Part shown: in pieces, positions 8,705-16,484 of the stretch
Numbering within the stretch: the first letter of the stretch is position 1
How the letters are laid out: each line of letters begins with the position of its first letter
Assembly: GCF_004000925.1 (NCBI RefSeq)
Contig: NZ_BIME01000001.1
Location: 1,054,001 to 1,118,000 of the forward strand
Direction: 5' to 3'
DNA length: 64,000 bases
Origin: Paenibacillus illinoisensis NBRC 15959
Lineage (GTDB): Bacteria > Bacillota > Bacilli > Paenibacillales > Paenibacillaceae
Program-made: the position numbers and the translations under genes
The notes under the pieces: generated by a model
Told to the model about the DNA's origin: nothing
Seen by the model: the letters and a program-made list of their open reading frames with translations, nothing else
Database searches by the model: none

Positions 8705-10324
8705 ATGTCAAAGGCCATTTCCATCTTCGATACGACTTTACGTGACGGCACACAAGGGGAGGGTGTCAGTTTATCGGCAGATGACAAGCTTAAAATTGCC
8801 AAGAAACTCGACGACCTAGGTGCTCATTATATTGAAGGCGGAATTCCCGGCAGCAACACCAAGGACATTGAGTTTTTCAAAAGAGTGAAAGAATTAAATC
8901 TCAATGCCAAGGTTGTTGCTTTTGGCAGTACACGTCGCAAAGGAAGCATCGCCAGCGAAGACGCCAATTTGAAACGGATGATCGAATCCGGTGCACAAGC
9001 AGCAACATTGGTCGGTAAATCGTGGGATTTCCACGTCCATACCGCCTTGCAAACCACTTTAGAAGAGAATCTATCCATGATCTATGATTCCATTGCTTAT
9101 TTGAAGCAAAATGGAATGGAAGTTATTTTCGATGCCGAGCACTTCTTCGACGGATTCAAGCATAACCCGGAGTATGCTCAAGCTGTGTTAACGAAAGCTC
9201 ATGAAGCTGGTGCAGACTGGCTCGTGATGTGTGATACCAACGGCGGAACCATGCCGCATGAAGTATACGAGATTGTATCCAGACTCTCTGGAAGTCTCCC
9301 TCATGCTCATCTCGGAATCCATACACACAATGACTGTGAGCTGGCTGTCGCCAATACGCTTAGTGCTGTACAAGCTGGCGCCAGACAGGTTCAAGGCACG
9401 ATGAACGGTTATGGAGAACGTTGCGGCAATGCCAATCTGGCTTCCATTATTCCGAACCTACAGCTCAAGCTTGGATATGAATGCGTGTCCGAAGATTCGA
9501 TGAGACAGCTCACAAACGTAGCCCGCTATGTTAGCGAGATTGCCAATGTGAACATGCCGATCAACCAGCCTTATGTCGGTAATGCGGCCTTCGCTCATAA
9601 GGGCGGCATTCACGTCTCTGCTATCCTGCGTGATTCCCGTACTTACGAACATATTGTACCTGAACTTGTCGGGAACAAACAGCGTGTACTCGTTTCCGAG
9701 TTGGCTGGACAGAGCAACATCGTCTCCAAGGCACAGGAACTTGGACTGGAGTTCGATCCAAGCAGCGCCAATTCACGCCAGATCATTGAAAAAATCAAAG
9801 ATTTGGAGCATCAAGGTTATCAGTTTGAAGGTGCAGACGCTTCCCTTGAGCTGCTCATTCGCGAAGCAAACGGAGATATGAAGGAACTGTTCACATTTGA
9901 ATCCTTCAAAATGCTCGTGGAAAAAGCAGCCGACAAGTCCGTTGTCTCCGAAGCATTTGTTAAGCTCAATGTCGCTGGAACAAGTGTTTATACCGCTGCG
10001 GAGGGCAATGGTCCGGTCAACGCTCTCGATAATGCTCTTCGGAAAGCACTTGTCCAATATTTCCCTTCGCTTGCTAACATGCATCTCTCTGACTATAAAG
10101 TTCGTGTACTTGATGAGAAGGATGCCACAGCAGCCAAAGTACGTGTATTAATTGAATCCAAAAATACAGAGAATACATGGAATACGGTCGGCGTTTCCGA
10201 AAACGTCATTGAAGCCAGTTGGGAAGCCCTTGTTCACAGTTTCCGTTATGCCCTGCTTCAGGAAAAGTTACAGGACGAGCCGAATGTTGTCCACACAGCC
10301 ATGCATGGATTAAGCAACCATTAA
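8705..10324 (+). CDS. cimA: Citramalate synthase
   Basis: 539 residues. Condenses pyruvate with acetyl-CoA to (R)-citramalate, a threonine-independent entry to isoleucine. Signatures: the HMGL-like catalytic start FDTTLRDGTQGEGVSLSADD at residue 8, metal-binding HTHNDCELAVAN at about residues 200-211, GNANLASIIPNLQLK, and a C-terminal LeuA-type regulatory domain (from about residue 400). EGGIPGSNTKD and FGSTRRKG are the family variants that separate CimA from 2-isopropylmalate and homocitrate synthases. AAAGGAGGATCTTC precedes the ATG. The gene is monocistronic with a strong terminator. The C-terminal domain is expected to give feedback control, probably by isoleucine. Confidence 0.93.
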   Translation: MSKAISIFDTTLRDGTQGEGVSLSADDKLKIAKKLDDLGAHYIEGGIPGSNTKDIEFFKRVKELNLNAKVVAFGSTRRKGSIASEDANLKRMIESGAQAATLVGKSWDFHVHTALQTTLEENLSMIYDSIAYLKQNGMEVIFDAEHFFDGFKHNPEYAQAVLTKAHEAGADWLVMCDTNGGTMPHEVYEIVSRLSGSLPHAHLGIHTHNDCELAVANTLSAVQAGARQVQGTMNGYGERCGNANLASIIPNLQLKLGYECVSEDSMRQLTNVARYVSEIANVNMPINQPYVGNAAFAHKGGIHVSAILRDSRTYEHIVPELVGNKQRVLVSELAGQSNIVSKAQELGLEFDPSSANSRQIIEKIKDLEHQGYQFEGADASLELLIREANGDMKELFTFESFKMLVEKAADKSVVSEAFVKLNVAGTSVYTAAEGNGPVNALDNALRKALVQYFPSLANMHLSDYKVRVLDEKDATAAKVRVLIESKNTENTWNTVGVSENVIEASWEALVHSFRYALLQEKLQDEPNVVHTAMHGLSNH

Positions 10325-10348
10325 CGCTTATTTCCCGGAAAATAAACG

Positions 10349-10388
10349 AAGCGCCTGTCTCCAAAATCACTGGGGACAGGCGCTTTTT
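10349..10388 (+). terminator. cimA terminator
   Basis: AAGCGCCTGTC and GACAGGCGCTT form an 11-pair stem followed by TTTTTATTT. It is shared with the convergent tlpA-like gene, whose stop is 10 bases on. Confidence 0.85.
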
Positions 10389-10398
10389 ATTTGACTCA

Positions 10399-10947
10399 CT
10401 AGTTGATGACTTTCTTGATTTTACGCTCCAATTCCTTCTCTGGCAAAATGCCGAGTATGACTTCTTGAATAACCCCATTCTTGTCAATCAGAACATTTGT
10501 GGGAAAAGCGACACCATTATATTTTGCATAGGCTTCCCCGTCTTCATCAAGCAAAATAGGGAACGTCAGTTTGTATTCCTCCACAAAAGCTTTCGCATCT
10601 TTCAGCTTATCGTAAGGGGTTACATTGACTCCATACATATCCATTTCATCTTTATATTTAGCTGCCAAGGTATTAAGCGCTGGCGCTTCCTCCTTGCAGG
10701 GTTCACACCAGGAAGCCCAGAAGCTGACAAATACAGCCTTTTCCTTCGCTCCTCCTGCAGTATATGTTTTTCCATCCATGCCTTTAAGAGTGAACCCTGG
10801 GGCCAGCAATCCCGCTCTTGGTCCTGTTTCGGTTGGAAGCGGCTCTTCTTGTTTGAACACAGCAGCGATTCCGTTATCCGCATTTTGAGCCAGTGCAAAT
10901 CCAATGAGCAATACAACACCAAGCAGTATGTATATGTTTCGTTTCAT
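10399..10947 (-). CDS. TlpA/ResA-family thiol-disulfide oxidoreductase
   Basis: 182 residues. An N-terminal membrane anchor (IYILLGVVLLIGFALA, residues 4-19) is followed by an outer thioredoxin fold. The redox motif is WCEPC in FWASWCEPCKEEAPALN at about residues 81-97, and FPTNVLIDKNGVI is the cis-Pro segment. Such proteins keep apocytochrome c or spore-coat and wall enzymes reduced. Which partner applies here cannot be told, since no ccd or res genes are nearby. AAGAAGGTGGC lies 5 bases before the ATG. The gene is divergent from the JAMM gene across a 243-base gap holding a perfect dyad at 11009-11028. Confidence 0.88.
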   Translation of the reverse strand: MKRNIYILLGVVLLIGFALAQNADNGIAAVFKQEEPLPTETGPRAGLLAPGFTLKGMDGKTYTAGGAKEKAVFVSFWASWCEPCKEEAPALNTLAAKYKDEMDMYGVNVTPYDKLKDAKAFVEEYKLTFPILLDEDGEAYAKYNGVAFPTNVLIDKNGVIQEVILGILPEKELERKIKKVIN

Positions 10948-11008
10948 GGCTAGCCACCTTCTTGTAGAATCAGCATCTTGGGTATGACTTCATTACGGTT
11001 ACTCATTG

Positions 11009-11028
11009 CAAGTGGTCCTAACCACTTG
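11009..11028. promoter_or_regulatory. Perfect dyad resembling a GntR/HutC (NagR/DasR-type) operator
   Basis: CAAGTGGTCCTAACCACTTG is a perfect 8+4+8 inverted repeat whose core, TGGT-N4-ACCA, has the half-sites and spacing of NagR/DasR dre operators. It lies between the divergent tlpA-like and JAMM genes, 62 bases from the first. No T run follows on either strand, so a terminator is unlikely. Confidence 0.5.
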
Positions 11029-11190
11029 ATACGTTTGCACATGGTGATGTCACTTATTCCTTGTTGTAAAATACTCTCTTTAATATTGTACCCTTTTCCT
11101 TTAAAATTTTACAATCAGGGATCATACAAATTCAAACAAAAAAAGGACCCCTGCCTAAGCAGGAGCCAAAGAGAGAGGGGTGAATACAAA

Positions 11191-11679
11191 ATGGCAGCAC
11201 TTCACGGACAGCAAAACACGATCTTCATTCCTTCTTCCGTAGAGCAAGAAATGTCGAAATACATGTACAATTCGCTGCCGCAGGAAGCCTGCGGGGTTGT
11301 GCTGGGTGAAGCTGCAGCGGGCGGCATACGAATCAGTCGGTTTCAGCCAATTCGCAACGTTGCGCCTAACCCGCTGCATCACTTCAGCCTGGATGAGGCG
11401 GAATGGATTCGTTGCATATTCAACGAGCCACAGCTCGTTGGTATCTTTCACTCACATCCGCAAACCAGTCCCGTACCGTCCCATCAGGACCTCATGGCCC
11501 TTCCAGCTTACGCTGAATTAATCAAGGTGTATCTGATCGGCACGCCTGCTCTGACAAGCAAGTCTGAACCTTGTATGCATTTGAATGGTTATGAGATCCT
11601 GTACAAAGTGAAAGACCCAAGTAAGTCAAATCAACAAAAGCGCTATGATCTTCAGCCAGCACAACTACGCATGACTTAA
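11191..11679 (+). CDS. JAMM/MPN+ metalloprotease (M67 family)
   Basis: 162 residues from the ATG at 11191 (GAGAGAGGGG upstream). The open frame extends further 5' but without a ribosome site. The zinc-protease motif is complete: Glu in EACGVVLGE at about residue 32, then HSHPQTSPVPSHQD at about residues 88-101 (HxH-P-x5-P-S-x2-D). Bacterial stand-alone JAMM proteins trim C-terminal Gly-Gly extensions of ubiquitin-like sulfur carriers (ThiS/MoaD/CysO type) or similar isopeptides. No E1-like or carrier gene is next to it, so the substrate is open. Its 3' end overlaps the convergent exonuclease gene by 15 bases. Confidence 0.87.
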   Translation: MAALHGQQNTIFIPSSVEQEMSKYMYNSLPQEACGVVLGEAAAGGIRISRFQPIRNVAPNPLHHFSLDEAEWIRCIFNEPQLVGIFHSHPQTSPVPSHQDLMALPAYAELIKVYLIGTPALTSKSEPCMHLNGYEILYKVKDPSKSNQQKRYDLQPAQLRMT

Positions 11680-12402
11680 ATGGGTATACAAGTCACCCAG
11701 TGTTTCTACATTTTTATGAGTCATATCCTCCAAATAACAGGACCATAGCTGCGCAGTCATCTTGGCATCTTCCAATGCATGATGACGTCCGTATATCGGT
11801 ATCCCTCTTGATTCCAGCAGTTCATCGAGACCATATCCCGGTCTGTCCGGCTCCAGCCATCGAGCCAGCATCATGGTATCGATCAGCCGATGGGTCAGCC
11901 TCACCTTGGAGGTGCGCCACAGAGCAGCATTCAGAAATGCCCGATCATGCGCACTTGCATGTGCAACCAGTACACTGCCTCCAACAAAAGACATAAAATC
12001 ATGCAACCCCTCCAGCAGTGTAGGTGCATCAACGCACATCTGCTGTGTGATACCTGTAAGTTCGGTAATGTGTTCTGGTACTGCAGCTTTGGATTGAACG
12101 AGTGTATAAAACTGTTCTCCCTCCAGCACTACACCACCACTGATGCGCACGGCGCCAAATGATAGAATCTCATCTCCATGCTGCGGAGAAAAACCTGTCG
12201 TCTCCAAATCGAACACAACGGCATCCAATTCATTCAGCGGCGTATGCAGAACTTCCGGTCTGCGCTGCTCCCTCATCATTGAGCGAATGAACGCCATGTG
12301 TTGCGCCGTTGGGGCCCCCATTATGGAAGCGATGGCAGAAGGAACCCCTCCCTGACGCAGCGAATTCCAAAATCCAGTATTGCCCCTTGCCGGCTCTCTC
12401 AT
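11665..12402 (-). CDS. DnaQ-like 3'-5' exonuclease (DEDDh)
   Basis: 245 residues. The exonuclease domain starts at about residue 60: Exo I VVFDLETTGFSPQHGDEIL (D65, E67), Exo II in VAHASAHDRAFLNAAL, and Exo III in YGRHHALEDAKMTAQLW with the His-x4-Asp of the DEDDh class. The 55-residue N-terminal stretch is not part of the fold. Related proteins remove 3' nucleotides from DNA or RNA; in PolC-type replication this one is an accessory, not the proofreading site. The ATG overlaps the DUF294 stop as ATGA, with AAAGGAGACGTCC upstream, so it is translationally coupled to that gene and belongs to the amt operon. Confidence 0.88.
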   Translation of the reverse strand: MREPARGNTGFWNSLRQGGVPSAIASIMGAPTAQHMAFIRSMMREQRRPEVLHTPLNELDAVVFDLETTGFSPQHGDEILSFGAVRISGGVVLEGEQFYTLVQSKAAVPEHITELTGITQQMCVDAPTLLEGLHDFMSFVGGSVLVAHASAHDRAFLNAALWRTSKVRLTHRLIDTMMLARWLEPDRPGYGLDELLESRGIPIYGRHHALEDAKMTAQLWSCYLEDMTHKNVETLGDLYTHLSHA

Positions 12403-13487
12403 GGACGTCTCCTTTCTGCAAAACGAAGTTGTCTTTGCAGTGCGCGATGCACACGTCGCACCTGTCCCAATGTATCCCGCAATTCATAATGCATCTGTTT
12501 TTGCTTCATTTGTTTCTCATCCAGAAAACCACTGCTCTGCTGCAGCCCACCTCTAATGACGACTGGTGTACTGCGTCTAAACTTCAGTGCTATCATAAAA
12601 GCACGCCCTGCCGCATCAAGCAGTGTAAGGGGAACCGCTTCAAGGGACACCAATCTCTGTATTCGCTTGAGCGTAGATGTTTCCTTAATTCCATGCTGGA
12701 GTGCCAGGAAACGCGCACTGTTTACTAGTGGAATATATAGTCCATACTTGACGTCGAATCCGCCAGCATGTTCACCAAACCTTTCTGTGACCACCTGACC
12801 GAGAATATTCAGGGTTGCCTTGTGTTTAACGGTATTGCGCAGGACAGCATCAGACAGCTCGGGAACAGCTCTGAACCCATCATAGAAGGCAGCAATCCAT
12901 TCATCTGCCAGACCTTTCTCCCCTGCCACAAAACGCATATCCGAAGCAATGATCAAATTGCGTACAGGTTCCCACGCCAGATCTGACCTCCACGACCGAA
13001 GCTGTTCCTTCCAGGATTCCAGTGTTTTGCGCCATAACGGCTCTGAACACATCACTTTCCCTTCACATTTGGCATAGCCTAGCTCTTCAAGCATATCAGC
13101 CATTCGTCCCCCGAGTTGGGCAAAATACTCCTCTTTTCCCTCATGCGGGTTATCGCTGATGATCATGCCGTTGTCCTGATCACTCCATAATGTAGCTTCT
13201 TCCCTGCCCGAACTGCCAAAAACGATAAAGGCATAGGGGACGGGAGGTCGGCCGAAGCCTTCCTCTACCATCCCCTGGATGCATAACTCTACTGCTTTCC
13301 GGTATATCCGGTCATGCAGTTCATTTACCGTTTGGTACCACTCGATCGGCGACAAGGAAGCGGACAACAATTCCTGGAGCTCATTCTGCAATACTACACG
13401 TGCCTGGCGCAGCTCCTCGGTTGAAGCGGCACCATCGATCCCTTGATAGGACCAAGAATGGTTTATAAACGGGATAGGTTCCATCAT
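12399..13487 (-). CDS. DUF294 GlnD-like nucleotidyltransferase
   Basis: 362 residues. The nucleotidyltransferase core is visible at residues 90-108: FGSSGREEATLWSDQDNGM, with the GSSGRxE loop and DxD metal ligands (D103, D105), as in the uridylyltransferase domain of GlnD. The C-terminal half matches the DUF294 substrate-binding helical domain (KATLNILGQ, KYGLYIPLVNSARFLAL, IQRLVSLEAV). Unlike many relatives it has no CBS or cyclic-nucleotide domain in front. AAGGAGG lies 6 bases before the first ATG. It lies 39 bases after the ammonium transporter gene with no terminator between, and overlaps the exonuclease gene by 4 bases. A role in modifying a protein or small molecule in response to nitrogen state is inferred from context only. 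Confidence 0.87.
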   Translation of the reverse strand: MMEPIPFINHSWSYQGIDGAASTEELRQARVVLQNELQELLSASLSPIEWYQTVNELHDRIYRKAVELCIQGMVEEGFGRPPVPYAFIVFGSSGREEATLWSDQDNGMIISDNPHEGKEEYFAQLGGRMADMLEELGYAKCEGKVMCSEPLWRKTLESWKEQLRSWRSDLAWEPVRNLIIASDMRFVAGEKGLADEWIAAFYDGFRAVPELSDAVLRNTVKHKATLNILGQVVTERFGEHAGGFDVKYGLYIPLVNSARFLALQHGIKETSTLKRIQRLVSLEAVPLTLLDAAGRAFMIALKFRRSTPVVIRGGLQQSSGFLDEKQMKQKQMHYELRDTLGQVRRVHRALQRQLRFAERRRP

Positions 13488-13526
13488 GTCCTGCCTCCTT
13501 GAAGCGTGATTCAGTCACCATTCACC

Positions 13527-14930
13527 CTAGGAGCTGAACGTACCGCCACCGCTCGATTTACCTTCAATACTTTTCATTTGCTCAGGGTACCCGTAAGTAC
13601 CGTGCTCACTAAGATCCAGACCCATGGTTTCCTCTTCTTCTGTTACACGGATACCCATGATGGCTTTCATTCCGCCGAGGATAATGAAGGAAACAACCAG
13701 TACGAAGGCGAATGCGCCAGCCAGACCCAAGAGTTGAACTCCCAGCTGGTGGAATCCACCGCCGTAGAACAGACCCGCTTGACCTACACCTGCATTTTCA
13801 GCAAGCTCCGGAGTTGCGAACAATCCTGTGGAAATCGCTCCCCACATACCAGCGATACCATGAACGGAGAAAGCGTAGATTGGATCGTCAATTCCTTTGC
13901 GATCGAAGTATTGAGCCGTGAAGAATGTAATAATACCTGCCAAAGCACCGATAACCAGAGCTGCCCAAGGTTCTACAAAGGCACAAGCACCTGTAATCGC
14001 AACGAGTGCCGCAAGAACACCGTTCAACATGCTTGGAATATCGGATTTACCAAGAACTGCCCACGAGATCAGCAGTGCAGCAACACCACCAGCAGCTGCG
14101 GCAACGTTAGTAGTCAATGCAACATAACCGAAGAATCCATCGCCCATAGCAGATAATGTACTACCTGGGTTAAAGCCGAACCAACCAATCCAGAGGATGA
14201 TTACGCCGAGCACGGAATATACTTGGTTGTGACCTGGAATGATGTTAGGTTTGCCGTCTTTGTTATATTTACCAATACGCGGTTTCAAGAGGATCGTAGC
14301 TACCAATGCAGCTGTTGCACCCGTCAAGTGAACTACAGTTGAGCCTGCGAAGTCTTGCATACCCAGCTCTGCAAGCCAGCCGCCGCCCCATACCCAGTGG
14401 GCAACAACCGGATACATGATAATGGTATAAAGTGTTCCAAAAACAATATATACGCTCATTTTTGCACGTTCAGCCATACCACCGCAGGCAATGGCCAGAG
14501 ATACCGCCGCAAAAGCGAGGTGGAATACAAATTTAATGGTAAGTGGGACATCGGAGAAGGCCAGTGATTCGAAGGATGCAGCCATTTGGTCACCACTCAG
14601 GAAAAATCCTGTTGTTCCAAAAAAGCTGTTTCCGTTACCGAAGCCAAGACCGAAGCCGAGAGCCCAGAAGGCAATAACCGAAATACCCAATGTCAGGATC
14701 GTCTTACCCGCAATGTGTCCTGCATTTTTCATTCTTGTTGAACCTGCTTCCAATAATGCAAATCCCCCTTGCATCAAGAAAACCAGCACAACAGCCAGAA
14801 ACGTAAAGGCTGAGTTTAGACCGCTTTGAAGTTCGATGTTAGTCGGCCCCTCAGCTGCAGCAAACGCGCTGACTGGAAAAGCCAGTAAAGTAAGCATTAA
14901 TAACACCGAAACCAACCATTTCTTTCTCAT
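13527..14930 (-). CDS. amt: Ammonium transporter
   Basis: 467 residues. An Amt/Rh channel with a cleavable N-terminal signal (LVSVLLMLTLLAFPVSAFA) and about 11 membrane helices. Diagnostic stretches: FLMQGGFALLEAGSTRMKNA, HWVWGGGWLA, GSTVVHLTGATAALVA and FSVHGIAGMWGAISTGLFA, with the twin pore His in the HLTG and VHGI segments. The C-terminal tail (LSEHGTYGYPEQ) is the region that contacts a PII protein in other bacteria. No glnK gene is adjacent. I chose ATG 14930 because GGGAG is spaced 8 bases; a GTG at 14939 is the alternative. It is the first gene of an operon with DUF294 and the exonuclease, preceded by a promoter and a GlnR/TnrA-type box. Confidence 0.94.
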   Translation of the reverse strand: MRKKWLVSVLLMLTLLAFPVSAFAAAEGPTNIELQSGLNSAFTFLAVVLVFLMQGGFALLEAGSTRMKNAGHIAGKTILTLGISVIAFWALGFGLGFGNGNSFFGTTGFFLSGDQMAASFESLAFSDVPLTIKFVFHLAFAAVSLAIACGGMAERAKMSVYIVFGTLYTIIMYPVVAHWVWGGGWLAELGMQDFAGSTVVHLTGATAALVATILLKPRIGKYNKDGKPNIIPGHNQVYSVLGVIILWIGWFGFNPGSTLSAMGDGFFGYVALTTNVAAAAGGVAALLISWAVLGKSDIPSMLNGVLAALVAITGACAFVEPWAALVIGALAGIITFFTAQYFDRKGIDDPIYAFSVHGIAGMWGAISTGLFATPELAENAGVGQAGLFYGGGFHQLGVQLLGLAGAFAFVLVVSFIILGGMKAIMGIRVTEEEETMGLDLSEHGTYGYPEQMKSIEGKSSGGGTFSS

Positions 14931-14948
14931 GTACCCCACTCCCTCTTA

Positions 14949-14965
14949 TGTTAATTTTCTTCACA
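14949..14965. promoter_or_regulatory. GlnR/TnrA-type box in the amt leader
   Basis: On the minus strand TGTGAAGAAAATTAACA fits TGTNA-N7-TNACA with an AT-rich centre. It lies downstream of the inferred start of transcription (about 14980) and upstream of the ribosome site, a position that suits repression by GlnR when nitrogen is plentiful. Confidence 0.6.
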
Positions 14966-14986
14966 TAACGTGAAACTCTTAATGTC

Positions 14987-15016
14987 ATTATAAGCAGAAG
15001 ACAGGAAAGTTGACAA
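14987..15016 (-). promoter_or_regulatory. Sigma-A promoter of the amt operon
   Basis: The -35 box TTGTCA (15016-15011) and the perfect -10 TATAAT (14992-14987) are 18 bases apart on the minus strand. Transcription should begin near 14980. Confidence 0.68.
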
Positions 15017-15285
15017 GAGTATTTTAAACAAATCCAGAAATTATTTCTGGGAATAAAGTCATGCGTCTTTTTCTTGCACTTAAGTACATATTCATGTCCT
15101 ATGAGCACATAGATATAGAAACACGATTTACGGCGGATCAAAGCATAACGTTTGACTGTACGGTTAAAGATCATGTATCATAACTATTAGTAAGAAAAAA
15201 ATTGGGCGGAGTCTGTAAAGCCGCATGTGGAATCGAACAGTTCCCTACATTAGAACTTGCAAGCGAGGTGAATACCATTGGGGAT

Positions 15286-15714
15286 ATGAAACTTTTTCGG
15301 ATTGGCGAACTAGCCAAGACCGCTGGTGTGAGTGAACGGACGATTGATTACTACACGAAGCTTGGTTTGATCGCTCCTGAAGAGCGCACTGAAAAAAACT
15401 ATCGTCTATATAGTGATGAAACTTTAACCAGACTAGAACGTATTGTACAGATGAAACAAGAGAAGTATAGTCTCGACGAGATTAAACAATCTCTTGAGAA
15501 GTGGAGCCTGGTTAGCACAGAAGAGCAGGTTGCCAGTAAACTGACAACACTTGAGCTCCACGTACAACAACTCGAGCGAGAGGTCAACGAACTCAAACCG
15601 CTGCTTGGCGAAATGAAACCTGTACAAGCACGCAAAATGATGGCAGGCCTACTTACGAAAAGCGCCGGTACGATGGAAGCATTGAAGATCTTGCTTGAGA
15701 ACACCATGATGTAG
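15286..15714 (+). CDS. MerR-family transcriptional regulator
   Basis: 142 residues. The N-terminal winged helix begins at once (MKLFRIGELAKTAGVSERT, then IDYYTKLGLI), with the usual Arg/Tyr-rich wing NYRLYSDE. A dimerising coiled coil follows from about residue 75 (TTLELHVQQLEREVNELKPL). The effector part is short and has no cysteines, so a metal sensor of the MerR/CueR kind is unlikely. The start is uncertain: the ATG at 15286 fits the family, but a GTG at 15268 would add six residues. YugP follows 28 bases later and may be co-transcribed. Confidence 0.85.
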   Translation: MKLFRIGELAKTAGVSERTIDYYTKLGLIAPEERTEKNYRLYSDETLTRLERIVQMKQEKYSLDEIKQSLEKWSLVSTEEQVASKLTTLELHVQQLEREVNELKPLLGEMKPVQARKMMAGLLTKSAGTMEALKILLENTMM

Positions 15715-15742
15715 CTTAATATTAGAAAGCGGAGGAATGAAT

Positions 15743-16423
15743 ATGAGTTTTAATAACGGTATGTTCGTTTTGATCATTATCGCCTTTTTGCTCTCCTTAT
15801 GGGCGCAATTTCGCGTTAAAAGTACATTCAACCGTTGGGCTGGCGTGCAAAACCTGAATGGCATGACCGGATACGATGCAGCTCGTCACATGCTTGATGC
15901 CAACGGTCTGCACGATGTTCCAATTGAACCCGTTCGCGGCGCCCTCTCAGACCACTACGATCCAATTAACCGGGTTGTACGATTGTCTGAACCTGTATAT
16001 TATGAAAATTCGATATCAGCTGTTTCCGTAGCCTGTCACGAGGTCGGCCATGCGATACAGCACAAGGAAAGCTATCCGATGCTGGCACTTCGCCACCGGA
16101 TCTTCCCGATTGTGAACTTCGCATCCGGACTTGCACCTTTTCTGTTGATTGCCGGTTTTATCTTCAATGCCATGAACCTTGTTGGTCTCGGTATTATCTT
16201 CTTCTCCGTTACCGTTGCGTTCCAGCTCATTACATTGCCAGTAGAGTTCAATGCCAGCAATCGCGCACGCGAAATTATGGTTTCTGAAGGATACATTAGA
16301 AACGAAGAAGAAAAAGGCGTAGCCAAGGTACTGAACGCTGCAGCGTTGACGTATGTGGCCGCTGCACTGATCTCCCTGCTTGAATTGATCCGTTACATCG
16401 GAATTTTCAACAGTCGCGACTAA
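15743..16423 (+). CDS. yugP: YugP-type zinc metallopeptidase
   Basis: 226 residues. A membrane zinc protease of the Zn_peptidase_2 family. The N-terminal anchor (MFVLIIIAFLLSLWAQF) is followed by SEPVYYENSISAV and the zinc motif CHEVGHAIQHKESYP (HExxH at about residues 96-100). Two or three further membrane spans lie at about 125-170 and 200-220. The second in-frame ATG, at 15743, was chosen because GGAGG is 7 bases before it; the ATG at 15737 touches the ribosome site. It probably acts on membrane or wall-associated proteins; the substrate is unknown. Likely in one unit with the MerR gene. Confidence 0.88.
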   Translation: MSFNNGMFVLIIIAFLLSLWAQFRVKSTFNRWAGVQNLNGMTGYDAARHMLDANGLHDVPIEPVRGALSDHYDPINRVVRLSEPVYYENSISAVSVACHEVGHAIQHKESYPMLALRHRIFPIVNFASGLAPFLLIAGFIFNAMNLVGLGIIFFSVTVAFQLITLPVEFNASNRAREIMVSEGYIRNEEEKGVAKVLNAAALTYVAAALISLLELIRYIGIFNSRD

Positions 16424-16440
16424 TCGAACATAATAGAAAC

Positions 16441-16484
16441 AAAAACAATACCCCACCGTTTACTCGGATGGGGTATTGTTTTGC
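16441..16484. terminator. Bidirectional terminator overlapping the LysR gene end
   Basis: AAAACAATACCCCA pairs with TGGGGTATTGTTTT, giving T runs both ways. The stop codon of the convergent LysR gene lies in the loop and its last codons form one arm. Confidence 0.8.

Noticed and set aside
10219..10953. 244-codon frame opposite the tlpA-like gene and cimA end
   Set aside because: It runs through a strong terminator and opposite a clear thioredoxin gene; no ribosome site.
13506..14156. 216-codon plus-strand frame opposite amt
   Set aside because: Shadow of the transporter gene; no ribosome site and no domain.
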